In this document: positions 35,219 to 43,046 of the stretch, piece after piece | How the letters are laid out: each line of letters begins with the position of its first letter | How positions within the stretch are numbered: the first letter of the stretch is position 1 | Source of the DNA: JAZGER01 sp036480335 | GTDB taxonomy: Bacteria > Pseudomonadota > Gammaproteobacteria > DSM-19610 | Direction: 5' to 3' | NCBI GenBank assembly: GCA_036480335.1 | Contig: JAZGGH010000086.1 | Span: forward strand, 3,208-67,207 | DNA length: 64,000 nucleotides | Program-made: the position numbers and the translations under genes | Notes under the pieces: model-generated | Databases searched by the model: none | What the model saw: the letters and a program-made list of their open reading frames with translations, nothing else | Told to the model about the DNA's origin: nothing

Positions 35219-37228
35219 TTACGACAACCCCAGACTGGAATCCTGTATCTGCTGGATCTGATCACGCAGATTTGCAGCTTCTTCAAACTCCAGGTTTTGT
35301 GCATGTTGTAGCATCTGTTTTTCCAGGATTTTGATTTTTTTTGCCAGTTCGGAAGGTGACAAGGCAGCATATTGCATAATGTCTTCGGCAATTTTGGCAA
35401 ACTTTTTCGCATTGCCGGCAGAGCCTGAATAGGCACCTTCCATGATATCTGCAATGCGTTTGGTGACTGACTTCGGTGTAATATTGTGTTCTTTGTTAAA
35501 GGCCTCTTGCTTTTCACGGCGGCGGTCGGTTTCGCTCATTGCCCTTTCCATGGATCCAGTCATCTTGTCGGCATAGAGAATAGCCCTGCCATGCAAATTT
35601 CTGGCAGCACGCCCAATGGTCTGAATCAGTGAGCGTTCTGAACGCAGGAAGCCTTCCTTGTCGGCATCAAGAATAGCCACCAGGGACACTTCCGGCATGT
35701 CCAGACCTTCGCGCAGCAGATTAATGCCCACCAGCACATCAAACTCACCAAGCCGCAGGTCACGAATGATTTCCACGCGCTCAACGGTCTCGATATCTGA
35801 ATGCAGGTAGCGCACGCGCACATCGTGTTCCTGATAATAACTGGTCAAATCTTCAGCCATGCGTTTGGTCAAAGTAGTTACGAGTACTCGTTCTTCAACG
35901 GCAACTCGTTGACGAATTTCAGACAGCAGATTATCCACCTGGGTAATCGCAGGCCTGACTTCAATAATGGGATCAACCAGCCCGGTAGGTCTTACAACCT
36001 GTTCGACGATTTGTCCGGCATGGTCGGCTTCGTAATGGCTCGGCGTTGCCGAAACAAAAATCATTTGTGGTGCCAGTTGCTCCCATTCCTCAAAACGCAT
36101 TGGCCGATTATCCAGTGCCGAAGGCAAACGAAAACCGTATTCAACCAGTGTTTCCTTGCGCGAGCGATCGCCTTTATACATCGCGCCAAGTTGCGGTATG
36201 GTGACATGCGATTCATCAACCACAAGCATGGCATTGTCCGGCAAATAATCGAACAAGGTAGGTGGCGGTTCACCGGGTTTTCGACCGGACAGGTAACGTG
36301 AATAATTTTCGATACCGGAACAGTAGCCCAACTCATTAATCATCTCCATATCATACAGAGTGCGCTGCTCCAGGCGCTGAGCTTCGACCAGTTTGTCATG
36401 ATCACGCAGGAAAATGAGACGCTCTTTCAGCTCTGCTTTGATGAGATCAATGGATGCCAGTAGTGTTGCGCGCGGGGTCACATAATGGCTTTTGGGGTAT
36501 ATGGTCAGCCGAGCCACACGCCGCTGTATTTCACCGGTCAGCGGATCAAAATAAGACAGTTGTTCCACTTCATCATCAAACAGCTCTATTCTGACGGCCT
36601 CTCTTTCGGATTCTGCCGGAAAAACATCAATAACATCACCGCGCACGCGATAATTTGCACGTCCGAGCTCGGCATCGTTACGTGTGTATTGCAATTCTGC
36701 CAGGCGATGCAGAATGCTACGCTGATTAATCTGTTCGCCACGATCCAGATGCAACATCATTTTCAGGTAGGATTGTGGATCACCGAGGCCATAGATCGCC
36801 GAAACAGTTGCCACCAGTATTGTATCTGGCCGCTCCAGCAGTGCCTTGGTCGCTGACAGACGCATCTGTTCAATATGCTCATTCACCGAGGCATCCTTGT
36901 CGATGAAGGTATCGGACGAGGGCACATAGGCTTCCGGCTGGTAATAATCGTAATAGGAGACGAAATATTCGACTGAATTTTCGGGAAAAAACTCTTTCAT
37001 TTCGCCGTATAACTGGGCTGCCAGCGTTTTATTCGGTGCCAGAATCAGCGTTGGCCGCTGTACTTCCTGGATAACATTGGCGATTGTGAAGGTCTTGCCG
37101 GAACCGGTCACGCCTAGCAAGGTCTGGTGCAATAAACCATCCTCAAGCCCTTGCAGGAGCTGTGATATAGCCTCTGGCTGGTCGCCTGCCGGCTTCATTT
37201 CACTATTTAATTTGAATTCCTTGCTCAT
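35219..37228 (-). CDS. uvrB: Excinuclease ABC subunit B
   Basis: 669 residues. Walker A GVTGSGKT (39-46), the beta-hairpin region YYDYYQPEAYVPSSDTFIDKD (about 92-112), motif II DESHV, motif VI QTIGRAARN and a C-terminal UVR domain (LEFEEAANLRDQI). It is the damage-verifying helicase-like subunit of nucleotide excision repair. Divergent from the aminotransferase gene, 67 bp apart. Confidence 0.98.
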   Translation of the reverse strand: MSKEFKLNSEMKPAGDQPEAISQLLQGLEDGLLHQTLLGVTGSGKTFTIANVIQEVQRPTLILAPNKTLAAQLYGEMKEFFPENSVEYFVSYYDYYQPEAYVPSSDTFIDKDASVNEHIEQMRLSATKALLERPDTILVATVSAIYGLGDPQSYLKMMLHLDRGEQINQRSILHRLAELQYTRNDAELGRANYRVRGDVIDVFPAESEREAVRIELFDDEVEQLSYFDPLTGEIQRRVARLTIYPKSHYVTPRATLLASIDLIKAELKERLIFLRDHDKLVEAQRLEQRTLYDMEMINELGYCSGIENYSRYLSGRKPGEPPPTLFDYLPDNAMLVVDESHVTIPQLGAMYKGDRSRKETLVEYGFRLPSALDNRPMRFEEWEQLAPQMIFVSATPSHYEADHAGQIVEQVVRPTGLVDPIIEVRPAITQVDNLLSEIRQRVAVEERVLVTTLTKRMAEDLTSYYQEHDVRVRYLHSDIETVERVEIIRDLRLGEFDVLVGINLLREGLDMPEVSLVAILDADKEGFLRSERSLIQTIGRAARNLHGRAILYADKMTGSMERAMSETDRRREKQEAFNKEHNITPKSVTKRIADIMEGAYSGSAGNAKKFAKIAEDIMQYAALSPSELAKKIKILEKQMLQHAQNLEFEEAANLRDQIQQIQDSSLGLS

Positions 37229-37295
37229 AGGGATTTTGCTATGCCGTTAGTTTCAGTATGATTGGTAAATATAATGGCTAAAAGAGATACCGAAA

Positions 37296-38489
37296 GTGAC
37301 TAACATAACTCTCGCACATCGTATTCAACGGGTAAAACCCTCCCAAACCCTGGCCGTCAGTGCTCGCGCTGCCGAACTGCGGGCTGCTGGCGAACAGGTC
37401 ATTGGCCTGGGCGTCGGCGAACCGGACTTTGAAACACCGAAACACATCAAACAGGCAGGCATTGCTGCTATCAATGAGGGCCAGACTCGCTACACCGCAG
37501 TTGAGGGCACTCCTGAACTGCGGACGGCTATTATAGCCAAATTCGCCCGCGACAACGATCTGCATTATGAAATGAACCAGATTCTTGTCTCATCCGGCGG
37601 CAAGCAGAGTTTTTTCAACATGGCTCAAGCACTGCTGAATCCTGGTGATGAAGTCATCATCCCGGCGCCTTACTGGGTGTCATATCCGGATATGGTGCGG
37701 CTAGCCGAAGCTGAACCAGTGATCGTGAAAACCGGGATTGATGAAAACTTCAAGATCAGTCCAGAACAGCTGGAAGCGGCGATTACCGCGCGAACCCGTC
37801 TGTTTGTGATCAACAGCCCATCCAACCCAACCGGCGTGGCTTACAGTAAGGAAGAACTGTCAGCTCTTGGTGAAGTATTACTCAAACACCCGCAAATTCT
37901 GATTGCCACTGATGATATGTACGAACATATACTGTGGACTGAATGGCCCTTCGTCAATATTGTCGATGCGACTCCTGAGTTATTCCCACGCACCGTGGTT
38001 TTGAATGGTGTTTCCAAGGCTTATGCGATGACGGGCTGGCGCATCGGCTATGCCGGCGGCCCACTGGATCTGATTCAGGCAATGAAGAAAGTACAATCTC
38101 AGAGCACATCGAACCCCTGCTCCATCTCACAGGCAGCAGCGGTTGCTGCACTCAATGGTGACCAGTCCTGCATGGTACCCATGATTAAGGCATTCAGGGA
38201 ACGGCATAATTTTGTGGTGGAAAGTTTACAGAAAATGCCTGGCGTGCGCTGTACCCCGTCTGATGGTACTTTTTACTCATTTGCCGATTTCAGTGGTGTA
38301 ATTAATCGTCTGGATGGGGTTCACAATGATACCGAGCTGGCCGAATTCCTGCTGAATAGCGCCGGTGTAGCGCTGGTTCCTGGCAGCGCATTCGGTGCTG
38401 CCGGGTATTTACGGCTTTCTTATGCCGCATCTATGACTGTTCTGGAAGATGCCATGAGAAAAATCAAAAATGCGCTTGCTGGAGTTTAG
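37296..38489 (+). CDS. Class I aspartate aminotransferase
   Basis: 397 residues, PLP fold type I, subgroup I-gamma style: VIGLGVGEPDFETP, YTAVEGTPELR, SSGGKQSFFN, NSPSNPTG and the PLP lysine motif SKAYAMTGWRIGY (Lys near 240). It moves the amino group between aspartate and 2-oxoglutarate; some members also use prephenate. The start is GTG (37296). An ATG at 37274 is out of frame. Confidence 0.92.
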   Translation: MTNITLAHRIQRVKPSQTLAVSARAAELRAAGEQVIGLGVGEPDFETPKHIKQAGIAAINEGQTRYTAVEGTPELRTAIIAKFARDNDLHYEMNQILVSSGGKQSFFNMAQALLNPGDEVIIPAPYWVSYPDMVRLAEAEPVIVKTGIDENFKISPEQLEAAITARTRLFVINSPSNPTGVAYSKEELSALGEVLLKHPQILIATDDMYEHILWTEWPFVNIVDATPELFPRTVVLNGVSKAYAMTGWRIGYAGGPLDLIQAMKKVQSQSTSNPCSISQAAAVAALNGDQSCMVPMIKAFRERHNFVVESLQKMPGVRCTPSDGTFYSFADFSGVINRLDGVHNDTELAEFLLNSAGVALVPGSAFGAAGYLRLSYAASMTVLEDAMRKIKNALAGV

Positions 38490-38511
38490 GCGGGATAGAA
38501 AAGAAACCAGA

Positions 38512-38596
38512 AATTGGCTCCCCTGCCCGGGCTCGAACCAGGGACCTAATGATTAACAGTCACATCTTAGTTCGAGCCCGGGCAGGGGAGCCAATT
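38512..38596. repeat. Perfect 27-bp inverted repeat made from a tRNA-Asn 3' end
   Basis: Left arm 38512-38538 and right arm 38570-38596 are exact reverse complements; each is the T-arm plus acceptor 3' strand plus CCA of a tRNA-Asn and the two flanking bases AATT. The 31-base spacer holds the anticodon arm of the left (minus-strand) copy. The chromosome side is at left and the ICE at right. Confidence 0.9.
38515..38566 (-). pseudogene. 3' half of a tRNA-Asn(GUU) gene; putative ICE attachment site
   Basis: On the minus strand the sequence reads anticodon loop CTGTTAA, 3' anticodon stem TCATT, variable loop, T-arm GGTTCGAGCC and acceptor ending in CCA. The anticodon stem pairs for only three to four positions and no D-arm precedes it; the native 5' half is missing. 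This is what remains when a tyrosine recombinase element enters at the anticodon arm. An intact tRNA is expected at the other end of the element, outside the window. Confidence 0.8.
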
Positions 38597-38709
38597 ATCA
38601 ATAGGTCCACGCACAACGAATAATCCATACAATAACTACAGCATTAATATCTTAGTGTCAAATTTATCTGTTGTCCAATCACATATTTATCAAACAGATA
38701 ATGTCGACT

Positions 38710-38762
38710 ATGAGTCAATAATCCTTTACAAAAAACATTTTTGAAACGTAATCCTCATACTA
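38710..38762 (+). repeat. Direct repeat, left copy (53 bp)
   Basis: Matches 41272-41323 with one substitution (TGAGTCAA versus TGAGCCAA) and one extra A. Both contain ATAATCCTTTACAAAA and TTTTTGAAACGTAATCCTCA. The copies flank a 2.5 kb block with a VapBC-like and an Xre/RES pair. This copy overlaps the end of the RES remnant. Confidence 0.9.
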
Positions 38763-38904
38763 CCTGATACTGTATCTCACCAGCAGTCTCAATCAATATA
38801 CTTTCAAGTATTGGATCAGATAACTGTCGATGCAAAATAGGTGAGCCAGGAATAGACTTCTTCGCTCTCTCAAAAAGAGCAATTGCCGGGTGATGTCCAT
38901 ACAT
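38755..38904 (-). pseudogene. Remnant of a RES-type toxin gene
   Basis: Only the last 49 codons remain (IALFERAKKSIPG near the start, ending EIQYQVV). The stretch IALFERAKK is identical to part of the intact RES toxin at 40584-41207. The 5' part is replaced by the palindromic operator of the vapBC-like pair. It reads opposite to the intact copy. Confidence 0.7.
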
Positions 38905-38905
38905 T

Positions 38906-38930
38906 TATAATACATATATTATGTATTATA
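38906..38930. promoter_or_regulatory. 25-bp perfect palindrome, likely vapBC operator
   Basis: Arms TATAATACATA and TATGTATTATA flank a TAT centre. It lies 73 bases before the antitoxin start, where type II antitoxins bind to repress their own operon. Confidence 0.65.
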
Positions 38931-39002
38931 CAATCGCCTTGATTGGGAAGTTCGCCGTTGGCCAATTGAATGAAGCTTTTGGAATTAATGAGGATTATTG
39001 GA

Positions 39003-39284
39003 ATGGCAAAACCTGCACATGACGCTATAACTGCCACTGAATTGGTTAGAAACCTGGCAGTGGCCATCGATAAGGTACGAATAACCGGGCATAGCCTTTA
39101 TATTACCAAAGGATCACAAACCGTTGCTGAATTAAGTCCACCACCAAAGCCTGGATTGCCAATTAATAAACTGGCCGGGTTATTAAAATCACTGCCGAGA
39201 TTAGGTGATGATATATCAGCCATGGACAAGGATCTGGAAACAATACGGCGTCAAGCGAACCTGCCCGAAAACCCATGGGGGTAG
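39003..39284 (+). CDS. Antitoxin, Phd/YefM-like (VapB type)
   Basis: 93 residues from ATG 39003 (GAGG upstream); the frame is open from 38970 but the earlier start lacks a ribosome site. ITATELVRNLAVAIDKVRITGHSLYITKGSQTVAELSP resembles the Phd/YefM DNA-binding fold; the C-terminal half (MDKDLETIRRQANLPENPWG) is the sort that wraps a PIN toxin. Its stop overlaps the toxin start. Preceded by a 25-bp palindrome. Confidence 0.82.
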   Translation: MAKPAHDAITATELVRNLAVAIDKVRITGHSLYITKGSQTVAELSPPPKPGLPINKLAGLLKSLPRLGDDISAMDKDLETIRRQANLPENPWG

Positions 39285-39691
39285 TTATTGACACCAATGT
39301 CTTTATTGACGCAGAAAATGGTAGGCTAGCTCTAAACAGCCTGGATGCATTGTCAGTCAATGGCGATGCTTATGTTGCGGCCATCACAATATCTGAGCTA
39401 CTCACGGGTGTCCACCTCGCTAATGCGGCAGATATCAGAATTCAACGATCGGCGTTCGTGGAAGGTATTATTGCAAAGATACCTGTGTTGGAATTCAATG
39501 AAGAAGTGGCTAGATGTTACGGTGAGATTTACGCTCATTTCCTCAAGCCCAGGGTTAAAGCTAATGTCCATGACCTTCAAATTGCAGCAACCTGTATTGC
39601 ACATGGTTTTGCCGTATTAACCAATAATGTCTCTGATTTCAAGAAAGTACCGGGGCTGAATATTATTCAACCGCAGCCAGAGGAAACATAA
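39275..39691 (+). CDS. vapC: PIN-domain ribonuclease toxin (VapC type)
   Basis: 138 residues with PIN acidic residues Asp6 (VVIDTN), Glu41 (SELLTG), Asp100 (VHDLQIAA) and Asp121 (NNVSDFKKVPGL). Such toxins cut tRNA or rRNA. The gene overlaps the antitoxin by 10 bases. Confidence 0.9.
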   Translation: MGVVIDTNVFIDAENGRLALNSLDALSVNGDAYVAAITISELLTGVHLANAADIRIQRSAFVEGIIAKIPVLEFNEEVARCYGEIYAHFLKPRVKANVHDLQIAATCIAHGFAVLTNNVSDFKKVPGLNIIQPQPEET

Positions 39692-39812
39692 ACAGAGGCG
39701 CACCCCTCACCCAAGCTATTGCTCTGGATGGAGATTTCCGCGACGGTTGTTAAACTAATGCGCCAGCGCCTCAGCCAACGATTGGCCGGATAATTCACCA
39801 TTCGTTGGCCGC

Positions 39813-39841
39813 TTGAAAAATAGGGCTTTTCCGTTTAGTAT
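39813..39841 (+). promoter_or_regulatory. Sigma-70 promoter of the xre-res operon with operator-like repeat
   Basis: TTGAAA (39813-39818), 17 bases, TAGTAT (39836-39841). An imperfect palindrome AATATGAC-AAG-GTCTATATT follows near 39846-39865, over the transcription start, as expected for autoregulation by the Xre antitoxin. An upstream 8-bp inverted repeat GCCAACGA/TCGTTGGC lies at 39774-39809. Confidence 0.6.
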
Positions 39842-39882
39842 ATATGAATATGACAAGGTCTATATTAGCATAAGGAGTGCAT

Positions 39883-40581
39883 ATGGCTAGCGCAGAAATT
39901 CATGACAATGAGGCTTTACCTGGGGAGTCAGAACACGACTCAAATAATGCCGCTTCGACATCCCCTGCCTTGCGCGAATTGCAACGCGAAGTTGGCGCTA
40001 TTCATTTGAAGAACCCCCGTGCTCAAGCCGTGCTCAAACGCGCCATAGAACGTCTTTTGAGGGTTGATTGGGATCACATGCAAAAACAGGAAGTGGCCAG
40101 TCTCCTGCAGAGCAACGACACCGACCTGATGCTAAAATTGGCAAGGCGTATTGGTCATAACACCGTATTCGGGGCATCCCCACGAGAACAGTTACGCCTG
40201 GAGGGTATTCAACGATTTCGTGCGCTCATCGAAAAAGCGGGCGGCACACAAACCATGAAAGCTGTTTTGGCTCGCCTGGGTATCGCGTCAGATGACACCA
40301 TCCGCAAACGCGTCAAAAGTAAGAAAATGCTGGCGATCCCGGTTGGGAATAGACAAGAATATCCCGTATGGCAATTTGATGGCGCGCAGCTTGTGGCCCA
40401 CTTTGACGAGGTGTTACAGCTGCTCAATACAGAGCACTACATTGATCAAACCCGTTTTTTTCTTACCCCAAGTGTAGACCTGGATAACCTAAGCCCTATC
40501 GATGCTTTAAAGAAAGATAAGCAGTACCTGGAGCGGATAAAATTAAAGGCACGTCAATTTCAGCATCCAGGCCCTAAATAG
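39883..40581 (+). CDS. Xre/MbcA/ParS-type antitoxin (DUF2384)
   Basis: 232 residues from ATG 39883 (AAGGAG 5 bases before it; a GTG two codons earlier lacks spacing). The N-terminal half is helical; a helix-turn-helix-like part (LARLGIASDDTIRKRVKSKKM) leads into a DUF2384-like C-terminal region (YPVWQFDGAQLVAHFDEVLQLL). It should neutralise the RES toxin encoded two bases downstream and repress the operon. Confidence 0.8.
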   Translation: MASAEIHDNEALPGESEHDSNNAASTSPALRELQREVGAIHLKNPRAQAVLKRAIERLLRVDWDHMQKQEVASLLQSNDTDLMLKLARRIGHNTVFGASPREQLRLEGIQRFRALIEKAGGTQTMKAVLARLGIASDDTIRKRVKSKKMLAIPVGNRQEYPVWQFDGAQLVAHFDEVLQLLNTEHYIDQTRFFLTPSVDLDNLSPIDALKKDKQYLERIKLKARQFQHPGPK

Positions 40582-40583
40582 GG

Positions 40584-41207
40584 ATGCCCTGCCCGCCACC
40601 CCCTGAGAATTTCACCCTCACCCCAAAACCTGCCTTCTCGAAAGGCACACGAACCTTCTACCGTTTTAACCCTGCAGGATATTCTTCCTGCCTCTATTTC
40701 CCCAGGGACAAAACATTTCGTTTTGATGACCCGGACCAAAGTTTCGGTGTCTTGTACGCCTCAGTACAACCCGACGGTGCTTTTGCGGAAACGTATGGTC
40801 ATGATGTCACACAGTTACCGAATGATGATTACAAAATTATATCTGAGCATGAGCTGACGCTAAGGCATGTATTCGAATTGCATATCACCGGCCTTCGCCT
40901 GGCCAGGTTCTGTGGTAATGGGCTTGCAACTCTCAACCTTGATGGCAATATTTGCACCATGCCGGATTACACTGTTCCGCAACAATGGGCAAAATGGGTA
41001 CATCAACATACGAAGGGTTACGACGGTATCATCTTTCATTCGCGCTATTTACCGACAATAGAAAGCATTGCCCTGTTCGAGCGTGCAAAGAAAAAAGTTG
41101 TTAACGAGATGGATCTTGGGATCGCTCTGGACTTTGTGCACCCGCGAACAGGCAAAACAATGGAAGACATTTTAATTAATCAAGGGTGGGGGTTGGTTGA
41201 TGCATAA
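40584..41207 (+). CDS. RES-domain toxin (NAD+-degrading type)
   Basis: 207 residues with the three residues that name the family: Arg27 (FYRFN), Glu69 (FAETYG) and Ser153 (IIFHSRY). RES toxins break down or use NAD+ and stop growth until neutralised by the Xre partner. Starts two bases after the antitoxin stop. Intact, in contrast to the 38755-38904 remnant. Confidence 0.88.
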   Translation: MPCPPPPENFTLTPKPAFSKGTRTFYRFNPAGYSSCLYFPRDKTFRFDDPDQSFGVLYASVQPDGAFAETYGHDVTQLPNDDYKIISEHELTLRHVFELHITGLRLARFCGNGLATLNLDGNICTMPDYTVPQQWAKWVHQHTKGYDGIIFHSRYLPTIESIALFERAKKKVVNEMDLGIALDFVHPRTGKTMEDILINQGWGLVDA

Positions 41208-41271
41208 AAGCTGATCAGCGTTCACTAACCATTATGGTATTAGCGGTTGCAATTTGACATCCTCCGCGCCC

Positions 41272-41323
41272 ATGAGCCAATAATCCTTTACAAAAACATT
41301 TTTGAAACGTAATCCTCATACTA
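41272..41323 (+). repeat. Direct repeat, right copy (52 bp)
   Basis: Partner of 38710-38762 in the same orientation. It begins 65 bases after the RES toxin stop. Confidence 0.9.
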
Positions 41324-41479
41324 AGAGAGCACCGAGGGTTCAAAAAGACCTTTGCAACCCTCGCCTGGCAATCATTCGCCTGGTGTATGTCAGAACCCGA
41401 CAAAATCATTGGGCTACATGAACAATCAGACGGGATGTTACTCCAGGATATAATTTATGATGCCTGATTGCAGTGAATA

Positions 41480-41893
41480 TTAAATTGCCAAATACTTAAG
41501 ACATTGGCTTGGGGTATAAATAGGGATATCCTTTATGTTGTTTAATACAGTCAAATCTGAGTCTCCGCTTACAAGCATATCAACCTGAGCTGAAACAGCC
41601 AGCTCCAAAAACTTATTATCATTAATGTCTCTACAGAGATTAAGTGCTATATCGGGTGTTAACCAGGTAGCAATATTACTAAAATCAAGCAAAATAGCTT
41701 GCCGCATTTCTCTTGAAATGTAAGGGTCAAATTTTGACCGCCAAAGCCTGGTAGAAAACTCTTCATAGGTCTCCTTCGAAAAGACAATACCATTGCATTC
41801 GACAAAGAACCTGACAACCTTTGCAGGATTACCACCAGGAGATAGAACTGAACTAATTAATACGTTAGTATCTATTACAGCCTTAACTTTCAT
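41480..41893 (-). CDS. PIN_3-type putative toxin
   Basis: 137 residues, MKVKAVIDTNVLISSVLSPGG at the start (Asp8) with RDINDNKFLELA (Asp92) and VSGDSDL (Asp111, Asp113) later: the COG1569-like PIN family. Presumed RNase toxin. The start overlaps the end of the upstream antitoxin by 11 bases. AT-rich compared with the transfer genes. Confidence 0.87.
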   Translation of the reverse strand: MKVKAVIDTNVLISSVLSPGGNPAKVVRFFVECNGIVFSKETYEEFSTRLWRSKFDPYISREMRQAILLDFSNIATWLTPDIALNLCRDINDNKFLELAVSAQVDMLVSGDSDLTVLNNIKDIPIYTPSQCLKYLAI

Positions 41894-42134
41894 CTTCCAG
41901 TAATTTCTTTAATTTGGATTCCGTCAAACCCTTGTCAAGTGATTCTTTGCCCGCTTTATCGAGCGAGTACAACAAACGATTAGCGTAGTACTGACGCATT
42001 GATTCATATTCTTCTTCAGACACCATTATACCAACGGTTCTACCTCGCCGTGTTACCTTAACAGGCTCTCTTTGCGCTTTATCAATAAACTCACCAAAGT
42101 GCGTTTTAGCCTCATTTGCTGTCAATGTTTGCAT
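41883..42134 (-). CDS. Antitoxin Phd/YefM family
   Basis: 83 residues: LTANEAKTHFGEFIDKAQREPVKVTRRGRTVGIMVSEEEYE is the Phd/YefM signature. It pairs with the PIN toxin that follows and likely controls the operon. Confidence 0.9.
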   Translation of the reverse strand: MQTLTANEAKTHFGEFIDKAQREPVKVTRRGRTVGIMVSEEEYESMRQYYANRLLYSLDKAGKESLDKGLTESKLKKLLEDES

Positions 42135-42360
42135 GTTTTTTCTCTTAATCTTAAAGTCAATAATTCAAGATTGGATGGTATCACATAAACCGCACGTTTC
42201 GTACGATTAGTCTCTTCCAACATAAACGAGCTTGGATTGATAACCCACTGATATCGCGCCTGCCACCCCTGATATTGCGTGGAAACTGAAGTCTGGACCG
42301 ACAATCGCTGAACTCAAAACACCGTTGACGAGCAGCATCTAAGGCTAAGTTGAACCTTAT

Positions 42361-42368
42361 GGTATAAT
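42361..42368 (+). promoter_or_regulatory. Extended -10 promoter
   Basis: A TG at 42360-42361 precedes TATAAT (42363-42368) by one base, an extended -10 element that needs little -35 support. The predicted start near 42375 gives a leader of about 215 bases for the coiled-coil gene. Confidence 0.55.
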
Positions 42369-42450
42369 TAAATTAAGAATCTCCATTCATACGCCGACTC
42401 GGTTAATGTAAGTATGCAGCTATTTAGCAGAAAAAGCTGTCAAAACCGGC

Positions 42451-42555
42451 GTCACTGCGGTCTATCAGTGACAGAAGTTCCCGCACGAACCCACGGGTTC
42501 TGCTGCTCTTTTTCACATCAACCCACCAGGGAATACATCCCTGGTGGGTGTTTTC
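42451..42555 (+). promoter_or_regulatory. Hairpin-rich leader ending in an intrinsic-terminator-like stem
   Basis: Three hairpins in a row: GTCACTG/CAGTGAC (42451-42472), GAACC/GGTTC (42487-42500) and an 11-bp perfect stem ACCCACCAGGG/CCCTGGTGGGT (42521-42549) followed by GTTTT. ACCCAC occurs in both the second and third hairpin, so the 3' arm GTGGGT could pair with either, which is the logic of an attenuator. No known riboswitch is recognised. Confidence 0.6.
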
Positions 42556-42590
42556 TCTGGATTTTGGGTTACTTATCTGGAGTAATCATT

Positions 42591-43004
42591 ATGAGTCAAT
42601 CGAATATGCTTGTACAAACAGCTTTTAAGTTTGCCAGTAGACTGAAGGACGCCGGTATGCCCGATACACAAATCGAGGCACTTACCGAAGGTCTTGCAGA
42701 TATGCTGGACAGCAATATCGCTTCCAAACAGGATATTGCCGATGTTCGGCGCGATATCGCTGAACTACGGGCTGAAAGCAAGCGCGATATCGCTGAACTG
42801 CGAGCTGAAAGCAAGCGCGGTACTGAAGAACTGCGAGCTGAAAGCAAGCGGGATATTGCAGAGCTACGGGTTGAACTTAAGCATGATATTGCCAATGTTC
42901 AGCGGGATATTGCAGATATGGGCAAAAACCTTACCTTGCGATTAGGGACCACAATTGTGGTAACCGCCGGCCTGTTAGCGACATTGATTAAATTTTTCAA
43001 TTAA
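42591..43004 (+). CDS. Membrane-anchored hendecad coiled-coil protein (DUF1640/CCDC90-like)
   Basis: 137 residues. An N-terminal helical part (FKFASRLKDAGMPDTQIEALTEGLADML) matches CCDC90/DUF1640 proteins; then four to five 11-residue repeats (AELRAESKRDI type, 33-bp units at 42759-42890) form a hendecad coiled coil; a C-terminal membrane helix (LGTTIVVTAGLLATLIKFF) ends it. GGAG is 8 bases before the ATG. The frame is open back to 42414, but that part is leader RNA. Function unknown. It carries its own terminator. Confidence 0.82.
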   Translation: MSQSNMLVQTAFKFASRLKDAGMPDTQIEALTEGLADMLDSNIASKQDIADVRRDIAELRAESKRDIAELRAESKRGTEELRAESKRDIAELRVELKHDIANVQRDIADMGKNLTLRLGTTIVVTAGLLATLIKFFN

Positions 43005-43010
43005 CGACGA

Positions 43011-43046
43011 ATCCAAACCAGAGATGCCTCTGGTTTGGATGTTTTT
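43011..43046. terminator. Intrinsic terminator
   Basis: Perfect 13-bp stem ATCCAAACCAGAG / CTCTGGTTTGGAT with an ATGC loop, followed by G and five T on the plus strand. Lies between the coiled-coil gene and the convergent integrase. Confidence 0.9.

Noticed and set aside
35140..35517. 125-codon minus-strand frame overlapping the end of uvrB
   Set aside because: It is a shifted frame of uvrB, whose protein is full length and well conserved.
38512..38596. Intact tRNA gene, or ordinary intrinsic terminator
   Set aside because: No D-arm and a poorly paired anticodon stem rule out a working tRNA; the long spacer and absence of a T run rule against a terminator.
39712..39753. Possible C-terminal scrap of another PIN toxin (QAIALDGDFRDG)
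   Set aside because: Only 13 codons; the likeness to PIN ends could be chance.
42122..42304. 60-codon minus-strand frame upstream of the Phd/YefM antitoxin
   Set aside because: Overlaps the antitoxin start, no ribosome site and no recognisable fold; more likely the antitoxin's promoter zone.
42414..42590. N-terminal extension of the coiled-coil protein to 196 residues
   Set aside because: The extension is encoded by the hairpin-rich leader; the ATG at 42591 has a well-placed GGAG and starts a family-like N-terminus.
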